DNA from: Streptomyces fungicidicus
GTDB taxonomy: Bacteria; Actinomycetota; Actinomycetes; Streptomycetales; Streptomycetaceae
Direction of reading: 5' to 3'
Length of the DNA: 64,000 bases
Assembly (NCBI RefSeq): GCF_003665435.1
Contig: NZ_CP023407.1
Location: 1,054,001 to 1,118,000 of the forward strand
A program made the translations under genes and the position numbers. Shown here in pieces: positions 35,967 to 45,077 of this stretch; positions within the stretch are counted from its first letter, which is position 1, and the number at the start of each line of letters is the position of its first letter. The notes below the pieces were generated by a model, which did no database searches, was not told the origin of the DNA, and saw only the letters and a list, made by a program, of their open reading frames with translations.

Positions 35967-38420
35967 GTGGGCGGACACAAGGAGCAGGACGTGGCCCGGC
36001 AGGGGTTCGACGCGGCCGACGCCGTGCCCCTGCTGCTGGATCCGCGGGGGGCGGTGACCGGCTGGACCGGTCAGGCCGAGCGGCTCCTGGGATACCCGCC
36101 GTCCGAGGCGGTGGGCAAGGACTTCGCCGGTCTGCTGGCCGCCGGGGACGCCGAGCGGGTGCCCGGGCTGATCGGGCGGTGCGGTGCGGACGGCGGCTGG
36201 GCGGGGCTGATGACTGCCCGGCACCGGGACGGGCGGACCCTGCGCGTCATGACGCGGATCACGGCGGCCACCGGCCAGGGCGGGGAGGGGTCGCTGCTGG
36301 TGCTGCTCTCCGAGATGAACGGGGCCCCCGGCTGGGACATGAGCCGCGCGGTCCTGGAGCAGATGGTCACCGGGGCGTCCATCGGGATCGCGATCGTCGA
36401 CACGGACCTGCGCTTCGTGTGGTCCAACGCCGCGCTGGAACAGTTCGGCGGCGGCCCGCCCGCGCAGCGCCTGGGGCTGCGGCTCTCGGACGTCCAGCCG
36501 GGCATGGACTTCGAGTCCGTCGAGGCGCGGATGCGGCAGGTGCTGGAGTCCGGCGAGCGGGTGGTCGGCTACGAGCACGTGGGCCGGGTCCGCTCGGCGC
36601 CGCTGCGGGAGAGCGCGCACATGCTGTCGTTCACCCGCCTCGACGACGAGGAGGGCCGCCCGATAGGCGTGTACTACACCGTCGTGGACGTCACCGACCG
36701 GCACCGGGCCCGTCAGCGCCTCGCCCTGCTCGACCTGGCCGGCAAGCGCATCGGCCGCACCCTGGACATCATGAGCACCGCGCAGGAGCTGGCCGACGTG
36801 GCCGTTCCGGGGCTCGCGGAGTTCGTCGTCGTCGACCTGCTGGAGACGGTGCTGCGGGGTGCCGAGCTGCCGCCCGGGCCGATCGCCGGGACCGGCAGGG
36901 TGCCGCTGCGCCGCGCGGGTCACCGCTCGCTCTACAAGGACCTGCCGCGGACCGTCGTGCGGGCCGGCGAGGCGGTGGCCTACCTGGCCGACTCGCCGCC
37001 GATCCGGTGTCTGAGCACGGGCCGGTCCTGGCATCAGGAACAGCTCGATCCGCTCGCCACGGGATGGGTCGTGGGACCGCCGGGCGAACCCGAGCCGACC
37101 TTCCTGGAACTGGGGCTGCGGAGCGTGATGATCGTGCCGATCCGGGCCCGGGGCGTCACCCTGGGCCTCACCGGCTTCTTCCGGCGCCGCCTCGACGAGC
37201 CCTTCAACGCGGACGACCTGCACCTCGCCGAGGACCTCGTCTCCCGCGCCGCGGTCTGCCTGGACAACGCCCGGCGCTACGCCCGCGAGCGGAACGCGGC
37301 GCTCGTCCTGCAGAGCAGCCTGCTCCCCCTGCACCTGCCCGAGCAGGACGCCGTCGAGGTGTCCGCCTGCTACCGCCCGGCCGACGAGCTGACCGGTCTC
37401 GGCGGCGACTGGTACGACCTGATCCCGCTGTCCGGCGCCCGTGTCGCGCTCATCGTCGGCGAGGCGCACGGGCACGGCATCGACGCCGCCGCGGCCATGG
37501 GCGGGCTGAGGACCGCGGTACGGACCCTGGCCGCGCTGGACCTGCCGCCCGAGGAGGTGCTCGCCCACCTGGACGACCTGGTGGACCGGTCGGCCGGGGA
37601 CGAGGGCGCCGGGCCGGAGGGCACCTACGGTCATCCCGTGGGGTCCGGCTGCGTGTACGTGGTCTACGACCCCGTGGACGGGCAGTGCACGATGGCCGCC
37701 GCGGGTCATCCGTCGCCCGCCGTGATCGCGCCGGACGGCTCGGTCACCTTCGTGGACCTTCCGGAAGGGCCCGCGCTGGGCGTGGGAGGCCCGCCGTTCG
37801 AGTCGGTGGAGCTGACCCTGCCCGAGGGCAGCACGCTCGCCCTGCACACCGACGGTCTGCTGCTGCCCTCCGACCGGAACGGGGCCGTCGACACCGACCG
37901 GATCCGGCTGCGGCAGGCGCTGGAGACGTCCGGGCCCACTCTGGAGCTGAGCTGCCGGGCCGTGGTGGACGCACTGGTGCCGACCCGTCCGTACGACGAC
38001 GTGGCCCTGCTGATGGCCCGCACCAAACGGCTCGACCGCGGCCATGTGGCGGCGTGGGACCTGCCCGCCGATCCGGCCGTCGTGGCCGAGGCCCGCAGGA
38101 CGGCCACCGGGCAGCTGAGCCGCTGGGGGCTGGACGAGCTGGCCTTCACCACCGAGCTGGTCGTCAGCGAGCTGGTCACCAACGCCATCCGCTACGCCTC
38201 CGGCCCCGTCCGGCTGCGGCTGATCCACGAGCGCACGCTGGTGTGCGAGGTGCTGGACGGCGGCGCCACGGCACCCCATCTGCGCCATCCCCGCGCCACG
38301 GACGAGGGCGGGCGCGGGCTGCTGCTGGTCTCCCAGCTGGCCCAGCGGTGGGGCACCCGGTTCGTCCCCGACGGGAAGATCATATGGGCGGAGCAGTCAC
38401 TGACCGCGCCGCTGGAATGA
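35967..38420 (+). CDS. PAS-PAS-GAF-PP2C phosphatase with C-terminal HATPase
   Basis: 817 residues from the GTG at 35967 (AGAGAGG six bases upstream). Domains in order: PAS (about 18-105), PAS (about 130-250), GAF (about 270-440), SpoIIE-type phosphatase (about 460-680, GGDWYDLIPL, LHTDGLLLP, PYDDVALLMAR) and a RsbW-like ATPase (about 690-810, FTTELVVSELVTNAIRYA, DEGGRGLLLV). It would control an anti-sigma/anti-anti-sigma switch. The metal motif reads VGEAHGHG instead of the usual VGDxxGHG. It overlaps the next gene by four bases. Confidence 0.92.
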   Translation: MGGHKEQDVARQGFDAADAVPLLLDPRGAVTGWTGQAERLLGYPPSEAVGKDFAGLLAAGDAERVPGLIGRCGADGGWAGLMTARHRDGRTLRVMTRITAATGQGGEGSLLVLLSEMNGAPGWDMSRAVLEQMVTGASIGIAIVDTDLRFVWSNAALEQFGGGPPAQRLGLRLSDVQPGMDFESVEARMRQVLESGERVVGYEHVGRVRSAPLRESAHMLSFTRLDDEEGRPIGVYYTVVDVTDRHRARQRLALLDLAGKRIGRTLDIMSTAQELADVAVPGLAEFVVVDLLETVLRGAELPPGPIAGTGRVPLRRAGHRSLYKDLPRTVVRAGEAVAYLADSPPIRCLSTGRSWHQEQLDPLATGWVVGPPGEPEPTFLELGLRSVMIVPIRARGVTLGLTGFFRRRLDEPFNADDLHLAEDLVSRAAVCLDNARRYARERNAALVLQSSLLPLHLPEQDAVEVSACYRPADELTGLGGDWYDLIPLSGARVALIVGEAHGHGIDAAAAMGGLRTAVRTLAALDLPPEEVLAHLDDLVDRSAGDEGAGPEGTYGHPVGSGCVYVVYDPVDGQCTMAAAGHPSPAVIAPDGSVTFVDLPEGPALGVGGPPFESVELTLPEGSTLALHTDGLLLPSDRNGAVDTDRIRLRQALETSGPTLELSCRAVVDALVPTRPYDDVALLMARTKRLDRGHVAAWDLPADPAVVAEARRTATGQLSRWGLDELAFTTELVVSELVTNAIRYASGPVRLRLIHERTLVCEVLDGGATAPHLRHPRATDEGGRGLLLVSQLAQRWGTRFVPDGKIIWAEQSLTAPLE

Positions 38421-39664
38421 GGCGATGGCCCATGGCGGAGGCGCCGATCGACTACGCGGCGGTCTACCAGGCACTCCCCGGCATGGTGGCGCTGCTGACC
38501 CCGGAGCTGATCTACGCGGACGTCAACGAGGCGTTCGTCCGCGGGTCGGGGCGGTCCCGCGAGGATCTCCTGGGCCGCTATCTGTTCGACGTCTTCCCGG
38601 ACAACCCGAACGACCCGGAGGCGACCGGCGCGCACCACCTGCGCGCCTCGCTGCTGCGGGTCCTGTCCACGGGTGAGCGCGACACCATGGCCGTGCAGCG
38701 CTACGACGTGGAGAGCCCCGAGCACTCCGGGGTGTGGGAGGAGCGCTACTGGAGCCCGGTGAACACCCCGGTGCGCGGCCCCGACGGGCGGATCGGGCTG
38801 ATCGTGCACCGGGTGGAGGAGGTCACCGAGCTGCTCCGGGTCCGGGGCGGCGCGGGCGACGGCCGGGGGCGGGTGCTGGAGGCCGAGCTGTACACCCGCG
38901 CCCGTGAGCTGCAGGACCTCAACAACCGGCTGCGCCGGGCGCACGCCCGGGAACGCGAGGTGGCCCTGTCGCTGCAGGAGGCGATGCTGCCCGCCCGCCG
39001 GCAGCTGTTGGGCCATCACCGGGCCGCGGTGCGCTACCAGCCCGCGGTGGGGGCGCTGAACGTCTGCGGGGACTGGTACGACCTGGTCGACCTGGTGGGC
39101 GGGAACCGCATCGGCGTGTCCGTGGGCGACGTGGTCGGGCACGGTCTGGCGGCGGCCGGGGTGATGGGGCAGCTGCGCAGCGCGCTGACCGCCGCCTCGC
39201 GCGTGGCGGACGGGCCGGCGCAGGCGCTGAACGTCGTGGGCCGCTACGCCCATGTGGTGGACGGCGCCGAGTCCGCGACCGCGGTGATGACGTTCGTCGA
39301 CTTCGACCGGCACACCATCACCTACAGCAGCGCCGGACATCCGCCGCCCGTGCTGGTCCATCACGACGGCCGCGTGGAGTTCCTCGACCGGGCCACCGAC
39401 CCGCCGCTCGACGCGCAGCCCGACCCGGCGCCGAGGCCGGAGGCGGTCACCGGGTTCTCGCCGGGGGCGACCCTGGTGCTCTACACCGACGGTCTGGTCG
39501 AACGGCGCCGGGAGGACATCGACACGGGTCTGCACCGGCTCGCCGAGGCCCTGCACCGCCACCGGGCCCAGGATCCCGAGAGGCTCGCGGACACCGTGCT
39601 GCTGGAACTGCTGCCGTCCGGCGGCGCCACCGACGACACGGCGCTGGTCGTGGTGCGGCTGTGA
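38417..39664 (+). CDS. PAS-PP2C (SpoIIE-type) phosphatase
   Basis: 415 residues from the ATG that overlaps the previous stop; a second in-frame ATG at 38432 is possible. A PAS domain (about 8-130, MVALLTPELIYADVNEAFVRG) is followed by a coiled-coil linker (ARELQDLNNRLRRAHARERE) and a PP2C domain with all metal motifs intact: CGDWYDLVDL, VSVGDVVGHGLAAAGVMGQL, LYTDGLVERR, ATDDTALVVV. It probably works with the preceding protein on the same regulatory switch. Confidence 0.92.
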   Translation: MRRWPMAEAPIDYAAVYQALPGMVALLTPELIYADVNEAFVRGSGRSREDLLGRYLFDVFPDNPNDPEATGAHHLRASLLRVLSTGERDTMAVQRYDVESPEHSGVWEERYWSPVNTPVRGPDGRIGLIVHRVEEVTELLRVRGGAGDGRGRVLEAELYTRARELQDLNNRLRRAHAREREVALSLQEAMLPARRQLLGHHRAAVRYQPAVGALNVCGDWYDLVDLVGGNRIGVSVGDVVGHGLAAAGVMGQLRSALTAASRVADGPAQALNVVGRYAHVVDGAESATAVMTFVDFDRHTITYSSAGHPPPVLVHHDGRVEFLDRATDPPLDAQPDPAPRPEAVTGFSPGATLVLYTDGLVERRREDIDTGLHRLAEALHRHRAQDPERLADTVLLELLPSGGATDDTALVVVRL

Positions 39665-39671
39665 GCACGCG

Positions 39672-40127
39672 TCAGGAGCCGGCGCGCTCCCGGTCGAGCC
39701 GTGCCGTGCGCTCCACGTTGCGCCGGTCCTCCGGGTCGTCGCTGGGCACGCCGGCGAACCAGGCGTCGAGGATCTCCTTCAGCAGCGGCCCGGACGTCAG
39801 CCGCAGGCTGAGCGCCAGCACGTTGGCGTCGTTCCAGCGGCGCGCTCCGTCCGCCGTGCCGGCGTCCGTGCACAGCGCGGCCCGGACGCCGGGCACCTTG
39901 TTCGCGGCGATCGAGGCGCCGGTGCCGGTCCAGCAGCACACCACCGCCTGGTCGGCCGTGCCGGAGGCGACCTCGCGGGCCGCCGCCTCGGAGCAGACGG
40001 CCCACTGCGTGTCGTCCCCGGGGCTGAGGGCGCCGTGCGCGCGCACCTCGTGGCCGCGTTCGCGGAGCTCGGCGAGGAGGGCGCGGGCCACGGGTTCGTC
40101 CATGTCGGAGGAGACGGAGATCCGCAT
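39672..40127 (-). CDS. RpiB/LacA-family sugar-phosphate isomerase
   Basis: 151 residues. RpiB landmarks: MRISVSSDMDEP, then VVCCWTGTGASIAANKVPGVRAAL (in two parts, anion-binding GTGASI) and NDANVLALSLR. The usual SDHAG is SDMDE here, and the Cys of the active centre is plausibly in AVVCCWTG. It may interconvert ribose/ribulose 5-phosphate or another pentose phosphate. TAGGCT seven bases before the ATG and the absence of a ribosome site imply leaderless translation. Confidence 0.85.
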   Translation of the reverse strand: MRISVSSDMDEPVARALLAELRERGHEVRAHGALSPGDDTQWAVCSEAAAREVASGTADQAVVCCWTGTGASIAANKVPGVRAALCTDAGTADGARRWNDANVLALSLRLTSGPLLKEILDAWFAGVPSDDPEDRRNVERTARLDRERAGS

Positions 40128-40313
40128 GGCGGTGAGCCTACCCCCGGCGTCGCCCCCTGACGGGCGCTCAACGTGCCGGACCGGTACGTTCCGTCGCGTC
40201 GCACGTGGTGCCGGGCGGTGGTGCGCGCACCTAGACTGGCACCCCACGACGTGCCGGACGGCCTGCTGGGACGCGGCGGCACCACCCGTCCGCCGGAGTC
40301 GAGGAGCGTGCAC

Positions 40314-41039
40314 TTGTTCTACTACCTGCTCAAGTACGTGCTGTTGGGCCCTCTGCTGCGCCTGGTCTTCCGGCCGCGAATAGAGGGCCTGGAACATGTG
40401 CCGTCGTCCGGCGCCGCCATCGTCGCCGGCAACCATCTCTCGTTCTCGGACCACTTCCTGATGCCGGCCGTGCTCAAGCGGCGCATCACCTTCCTCGCCA
40501 AGGCCGAGTACTTCACCGGCCCCGGCCTCAAGGGCCGGCTGACGGCGTTCTTCTTCCACAGCGCGGGGCAGATCCCCGTCGACCGCTCCGGCAAGGAGGC
40601 CGGACAGGCCGCCATCCGGGAGGGCCTCGGCGTGCTGGACAAGGGGGAACTGCTCGGCATCTACCCGGAGGGCACGCGCTCGCACGACGGCCGCCTCTAC
40701 AAGGGCAAGGTCGGCGTCGCGGTGATGGCCCTGAAGGCGGGCGTGCCGGTGATCCCCTGCGCGATGATCGGCACGTTCGAGGCGCAGCCGCCCGGCAGGA
40801 AGATTCCCCGGATCCACCCGGTGGTGATCCGTTTCGGCGAGCCGCTGGACTTCTCGCGCTACGCGGGGATGGAGACCGAGAAGGCTGTCCTGCGGGCGGC
40901 CACCGACGAGATCATGTACGCCATCCTCACCCTCTCCGAGCAGGAGTACGTCGACCAGTACGCGGCCGACGCCAAGGCCGCGGACGCCGAGCGCGGGCCG
41001 GAGGAGAAGCGCCGCTTCCCGCGCGTGCCGCGCGGCTGA
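40314..41039 (+). CDS. 1-acyl-glycerol-3-phosphate acyltransferase (PlsC family)
   Basis: 241 residues from the TTG at 40314, seven bases after GGAG; an in-frame GTG two codons earlier lies too close to that site. The hydrophobic N-terminus (FYYLLKYVLLGPLLRLVF) anchors it in the membrane. Acyltransferase motifs: NHLSFSDH (HX4D), GQIPVDRSG, YPEGTRS and VPVIPCAMIG. It makes phosphatidic acid or a related lipid. TAGACT at 40232-40237 could be the -10 box. It ends at a strong bidirectional hairpin. Confidence 0.9.
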   Translation: MFYYLLKYVLLGPLLRLVFRPRIEGLEHVPSSGAAIVAGNHLSFSDHFLMPAVLKRRITFLAKAEYFTGPGLKGRLTAFFFHSAGQIPVDRSGKEAGQAAIREGLGVLDKGELLGIYPEGTRSHDGRLYKGKVGVAVMALKAGVPVIPCAMIGTFEAQPPGRKIPRIHPVVIRFGEPLDFSRYAGMETEKAVLRAATDEIMYAILTLSEQEYVDQYAADAKAADAERGPEEKRRFPRVPRG

Positions 41040-41061
41040 TCCGCCCTCGCGGACACGACAG

Positions 41062-41093
41062 GAGGGGCGGCCGGAGACTTCCGGCCGCCCCTC
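41062..41093. terminator. bidirectional terminator
   Basis: Perfect 13-bp stem GAGGGGCGGCCGG/CCGGCCGCCCCTC with a six-base loop between the converging acyltransferase and aminopeptidase genes. Confidence 0.85.
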
Positions 41094-41112
41094 GTGCCGT
41101 ACGGCCCGGGTG

Positions 41113-42714
41113 CTACGGCTTGGGCGTGGCGTGCGGGGCGCACGTCACGTCGGACCGGTCCACCCTGCCGGTGAGCAGGTAGGTGTCGACCCGGTCGTTG
41201 ACGCAGGAGTTGACCAGGCCGGTGACGCCGTGGGACCCGGCGCCCTTCTCGGTGATGAGCCGGGAGCCCTCGAGCCGCCGGTGCAGTTCGACGGCGCCCG
41301 CGTACGGGGTGGCCGCGTCCCGCTCGGCCTGGACGATCAGCACCGGCGGAAGGCCCTTGCCGGACTTGACGTCGACAGGCGTCTGCTGCTTGACCGGCCA
41401 GGTGGCGCAGGGCAGGTTCATCCAGGCGTTGGCCCAGGTCATGAACGGGTGGTCGGCGTGCAGCCGGGTGTTGTCGCGGTCCCACTTCTGCCAGCTGGTG
41501 GGCCACTTGGCGTCGGTGCACTCCACCGCCGTGTAGACGGCGTTGCCGTTCTCCGAGGCCGCGTTGCCGGCCGTGTCGGAGAGGTCGGGGGCGGCGGCGT
41601 CGACGAGTGCCTGGGTGTCACCGGCGACGTACTGGCTGAAGACGGTCGCGACCGGCACCCACGCGGAGTCGTAGTACGGGGCGCTCTGGAAGAAGCCGAT
41701 CAGCTCGGCGGGTCCGACGAGGCCGCCGAGCGGCTTCTTCTCGGCGGTGGCGCGCAGCTTCAGCCACTGGGCCTGGACGGCGTCGCGGGTGGCACCGAGG
41801 TGGAAGACGGCGTCGTTCGCGGCGACCCAGTCCTGCCAGTCCTTCCAGCGGCCCTCGAAGGCGACGTCCTGGTCCAGGTTGGCCTGGTACCAGATCTTCT
41901 CGCGGGAGGGGTTGACGACGCTGTCGACCACCATGCGGCGGACGTGGCCCGGGAAGAGGGTGGCGTAGACGGCGCCGAGGTAGGTGCCGTAGGAGACGCC
42001 GAGGAAGTTGAGCTTCTTCTCGCCGAGGGCGGCGCGGATGACGTCGAGGTCGCGTGCGCTGTTCGGCGTGGTCATGTGCGGCAGCATCGCGCCGCTGCGC
42101 TCGTAGCAGCCCTCGGCGTACTCGCGGGCGAGCTTGCGCTGAACGAGCTTGTCGGCCTCCGAGCGGGGCACCGGGTCCATCTTGGGCGCCTTGACGAACT
42201 CCTGCGGGTCGGCGCAGGAGATGGGCGCGGACTTGCCGACCCCGCGGGGGTCGAAGCCCACGAAGTCGTACGCCTTGGCGGTGTTGGCCCAGACCGGGTT
42301 CTTGCCGGTCACCCGGACCGGGAAGCGCAGGCCGGAACCGCCGGGGCCGCCGGGGTTGTACAGCAGGGCGCCCTGACGCTCGCCCTGGGTGCCGGTGCTG
42401 GCGACGCGGTCGACGGCGAGCTTGATCTGCTTGCCGTCGGGCTTGGCGTAGTCGAGCGGAACCGAGACCCAGCCGCACTGGATGGGCTTGGCGAGGTTCC
42501 AGTCGGCGGGGCAGTCCTGCCAGTCGATGCCGGTCTTCGCGGCCCGGGCGGCGGCGATCGCCACTCCCCTGGCCTCGCGGTCCTTGCCGTGGTGGGTGTC
42601 CGCCGTCGCGCTCGCCACCGGTGCCGCGACGGCGCCGGCTATGAGCGTCGCCGTGACGAGCACTCCGGCCGAACCGAGCGCCGCCGCCCGCTTCTTCGGT
42701 CTGCTGTCCCTCAA
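41113..42714 (-). CDS. tap: secreted tripeptidyl aminopeptidase (Tap/SlpD family)
   Basis: 533 residues from a TTG at 42714, six bases after GGGGAGG; no ATG fits. A signal peptide (LGSAGVLVTATLIAGAVAAP... cut near ASA) directs export. Alpha/beta hydrolase: oxyanion region YNPGGPGGSG, FDPRGVGKS, nucleophile Ser in LGVSYGTYLG, Asp in QAERDAATPY, His in GAGSHGV, and paired cysteines in the cap. It removes tripeptides from the N-terminus of extracellular proteins. Confidence 0.93.
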   Translation of the reverse strand: MRDSRPKKRAAALGSAGVLVTATLIAGAVAAPVASATADTHHGKDREARGVAIAAARAAKTGIDWQDCPADWNLAKPIQCGWVSVPLDYAKPDGKQIKLAVDRVASTGTQGERQGALLYNPGGPGGSGLRFPVRVTGKNPVWANTAKAYDFVGFDPRGVGKSAPISCADPQEFVKAPKMDPVPRSEADKLVQRKLAREYAEGCYERSGAMLPHMTTPNSARDLDVIRAALGEKKLNFLGVSYGTYLGAVYATLFPGHVRRMVVDSVVNPSREKIWYQANLDQDVAFEGRWKDWQDWVAANDAVFHLGATRDAVQAQWLKLRATAEKKPLGGLVGPAELIGFFQSAPYYDSAWVPVATVFSQYVAGDTQALVDAAAPDLSDTAGNAASENGNAVYTAVECTDAKWPTSWQKWDRDNTRLHADHPFMTWANAWMNLPCATWPVKQQTPVDVKSGKGLPPVLIVQAERDAATPYAGAVELHRRLEGSRLITEKGAGSHGVTGLVNSCVNDRVDTYLLTGRVDRSDVTCAPHATPKP

Positions 42715-42805
42715 GTGGGGCCTCCCCCTACATCGTTGCGATGGGTACAGGGGATCCTCTCCGCTGTGAAGTCGCCGGGACAGGGGCCGACGCCCTATTT
42801 TGCCA

Positions 42806-42820
42806 ATCCGATAACCGGAT
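42806..42820. promoter_or_regulatory. inverted repeat upstream of tap
   Basis: ATCCG-ATAAC-CGGAT lies in an AT-richer patch between tap and the end of ureD, about 90 bases upstream of the tap start, next to TTGGCA on the minus strand. A candidate operator/promoter; not more than that. Confidence 0.35.
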
Positions 42821-42832
42821 AAGAGTGTTCCG

Positions 42833-43603
42833 TCAATCGGACGCGGTCGTGAAGGAGGCGGGGGCCCCGTCGAGGAGGCGCCGCAGCCGCAGCGCGTCGG
42901 GCGCCACGGCGCCGACCAGCACGGCGGGGCCGGCCAGCGGGAACACGGCGGCGCCCTCGTCCAGCTGCCTCGCGCCGACCGGTTTCTCGTCGAACTCGGG
43001 TCGTGAGACGAGGAGCTGTCCAACGGCCCGGTGCCCGCCGAGCACGGCGGGGCCGTCCCAGCCGCCGGGGGCTCCGGGTCCGCAGGCAAGCTCCTGGTCG
43101 AGGACGGTACGCCCCGCGATCCGCACGGTCAGACGGGAGGTGAGCCGTCCGGGTTGCTCCCCGCTCCGCCCCAGTATCTGCTCCTCCCGCAGCACGAGCC
43201 GCGCCCCGGCGTCGAGGTCGACCCGGGTGGCGACGTACAGCTCGCTCCCCCGCACGGAGATCAACTGCTCGGGCAGCCAGTGCAGTTCGCCGCCCCCGGC
43301 GACGGTGATCGCCACGTCGTAGCGCGCCGCGCCCGGATGCCGGCCGGGCAGGGCGAGGGTGGCGGCGGCCGATCCGAACCGGAGCCGGGCGCCCGCCTCC
43401 ACGTCCGCCAGCACCGTGAGGTGGTCCCCGCCGAGCGGTCCGCTCATGGCGCCGACCAGCATGACGTGTGCCTCGGCGCCGCTCCCCCGGGTCCGCCGCA
43501 GGGCCAGCGGCCCGTCGCTCTCCAGCACGGGCAGACAGGTCCCGCCCCGGCCGTCGGGGCGGGCGCGGACCCGGGCCACGGCGCGCACACCGTCGGTCCT
43601 CAC
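42833..43603 (-). CDS. ureD: urease accessory protein UreD
   Basis: 256 residues from the GTG that overlaps the ureG stop (GTGA). It is the scaffold that loads nickel into urease together with UreF and UreG. Typical stretches are [33 protein letters not shown] and [10 protein letters not shown]. Last gene of the urease operon. The C-terminus is shorter and less conserved than in enterobacteria, as usual in actinobacteria. Confidence 0.92.
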   Translation of the reverse strand: MRTDGVRAVARVRARPDGRGGTCLPVLESDGPLALRRTRGSGAEAHVMLVGAMSGPLGGDHLTVLADVEAGARLRFGSAAATLALPGRHPGAARYDVAITVAGGGELHWLPEQLISVRGSELYVATRVDLDAGARLVLREEQILGRSGEQPGRLTSRLTVRIAGRTVLDQELACGPGAPGGWDGPAVLGGHRAVGQLLVSRPEFDEKPVGARQLDEGAAVFPLAGPAVLVGAVAPDALRLRRLLDGAPASFTTASD

Positions 43604-44280
43604 GCCGTCCACGCGGCGAGCCGCTCCCGCACCCAGCCGGCGACGGCACGCACCCCGTCCTCGTCGCGCAACGACTGGAAGACCACGGGCAGGTGGGCCC
43701 GCTGGGCCCGGGCGTCGGCGGCCATGCGGGCGAGGTCCGAGCCGACGTACGGGGCGAGGTCGGTCTTGTTGACGACCAGCAGGTCGGCGGTGGTCACCCC
43801 GGGTCCGCCCTTGCGCGGGATGTCGTCCCCGCCCGCCACGTCGATGACGAAGATCTGCGCGTCGACGAGCCCCCGGGAGAAGGTGGCGGTGAGGTTGTCC
43901 CCGCCGGACTCGACGAGGACGAGGTCCAGCGGTCCTGCCTCGTCCTCCAGGTCCTCCACCGCTTCGAGGTTGGCGGAGATGTCGTCCCGGATCGCGGTGT
44001 GCGGGCACGCCCCGGTCTCCACGGCGGTGATCCGCTCGGGCGGCAGCACGGCCTCCCGGAGCAGGAACTCGGCGTCCTCACGGGTGTAGATGTCGTTGGT
44101 GACGACGGCGAGCGACACCTCGTCGCGCAGCGCCCGGCAGAGCGCGGCGACGGTGGCGGTCTTCCCGGACCCGACGGGCCCCCCGAGCCCGATCCGCAAC
44201 GCCCGCCGCCCCCCGTCCGCCCGCCGGAAGTCGCCACCGACGGCGGGCCCGTCGGGAAAGGGAGAGTGGTCAAGATGCAT
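43600..44280 (-). CDS. ureG: urease accessory GTPase UreG
   Basis: 226 residues. GTPase that carries nickel to apo-urease: P-loop [12 protein letters not shown], the metal motif [13 protein letters not shown] (Cys-Pro-His), [12 protein letters not shown] and the base motif VVNKTDLAP. The His-containing N-terminus (MHLDHSPF) is short. GGAGG lies six bases before the ATG. Upstream, a 122-base gap with an interspersed repeat separates it from ureF, unlike the tight joins elsewhere in this operon. Confidence 0.96.
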   Translation of the reverse strand: MHLDHSPFPDGPAVGGDFRRADGGRRALRIGLGGPVGSGKTATVAALCRALRDEVSLAVVTNDIYTREDAEFLLREAVLPPERITAVETGACPHTAIRDDISANLEAVEDLEDEAGPLDLVLVESGGDNLTATFSRGLVDAQIFVIDVAGGDDIPRKGGPGVTTADLLVVNKTDLAPYVGSDLARMAADARAQRAHLPVVFQSLRDEDGVRAVAGWVRERLAAWTA

Positions 44281-44297
44281 GAGACGCCTCCAGTGTG

Positions 44298-44378
44298 CAG
44301 CCCGTCCGGCGTTTGAGGACGAGGCCGTTCAGGCCGACAGGGGGTCCGGGGGCGAAGCCCCCGGGGAACGGGAAGGGA
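44298..44378. repeat. Streptomyces interspersed repeat inside the urease operon
   Basis: CAGCCCGTCCGGCGTTTGAG, then GGGGGTCCGGGGGCGAAGCC and CCCGG: I recall this combination as a common intergenic repeat in Streptomyces. It holds a perfect 8-bp hairpin CCGGGGGC-GAA-GCCCCCGG (44346-44364). Its place between ureF and ureG is unusual because the rest of the operon is tightly packed. Confidence 0.6.
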
Positions 44379-44402
44379 AGGGGCGGAGGGGGCGACCACC
44401 CC

Positions 44403-45077
44403 TCACGTCGCGAACAGCCGCACACCCCACCCCGCATGCCCCTCCGCGAAAACCTCCAGCAACGGCGCGGACGCCGCCGGCAACACGTCGACCCCCTCCG
44501 CAGCAACCCCCCGCGCCGCCACCACCGCCCGCTCCACCACCCCGTCCACCTCGGGCGCCAGCCGCGCCGACACCCCCACCGCGTCGAAGGGATCGAGCCC
44601 CAGCAACCGCACCACCGCCGAAGCCGGCCCGCTCACACTCTCGTACGCCGCGCAGTACGCCGCGTCGGCAGCCCCGAGCCCCGCCGCCCGCGCGACCACC
44701 CCCAGCACCACCGGCTGATGCGCCCCCTTGGGAAACTCCCGCGTCAGGGCGTCGAGTTCACCGGAGGGCCACACCGCACGCCCGGCCCGCACAAGTTGCC
44801 GCCCCAGCCGCCGCCCGGCCAGCCGCAGCGCGGGCGAGGGCGTCCGCGCGTCGGCGGCCGCGTCCAGCGCCACCGGATCGGCCCCGAGCGCCGCGACGGC
44901 GGCGAGCCCCGCCGCCACCAGCCCCGAGGTGTGCAGCCGCCCCCGGCAGAACTCCTCCAGACCCGCCGCCCCGGTGACCCTCCCGGCCCGGACCGCGGCC
45001 TCGGCGCCGCCGGAGTGCGCGTGCCCCCCGGCGGGAAACCGGCCGTCGGCCAGGACGAGAAGCGTTCCCCTGGACAT
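44403..45077 (-). CDS. ureF: urease accessory protein UreF
   Basis: 224 residues, all helical: LLVLADGRFPAGGHAHSGGAE at the N-terminus (in two parts) and the conserved C-terminal half with FPKGAHQPVVLGVVAR. It forms the UreDFG complex that checks GTP hydrolysis during nickel insertion. Its ATG shares one base with the ureC stop (TGATG), so it is coupled to ureC. Very Ala-rich (codon bias of the cluster). Confidence 0.93.
   Translation of the reverse strand: MSRGTLLVLADGRFPAGGHAHSGGAEAAVRAGRVTGAAGLEEFCRGRLHTSGLVAAGLAAVAALGADPVALDAAADARTPSPALRLAGRRLGRQLVRAGRAVWPSGELDALTREFPKGAHQPVVLGVVARAAGLGAADAAYCAAYESVSGPASAVVRLLGLDPFDAVGVSARLAPEVDGVVERAVVAARGVAAEGVDVLPAASAPLLEVFAEGHAGWGVRLFAT

Noticed and set aside
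36179..38416. Out-of-frame plus-strand frame across the first phosphatase gene that runs into the second
   Set aside because: Only the part from 38417 makes a recognisable protein; the rest is a +2 shadow of the PAS-GAF-PP2C gene.
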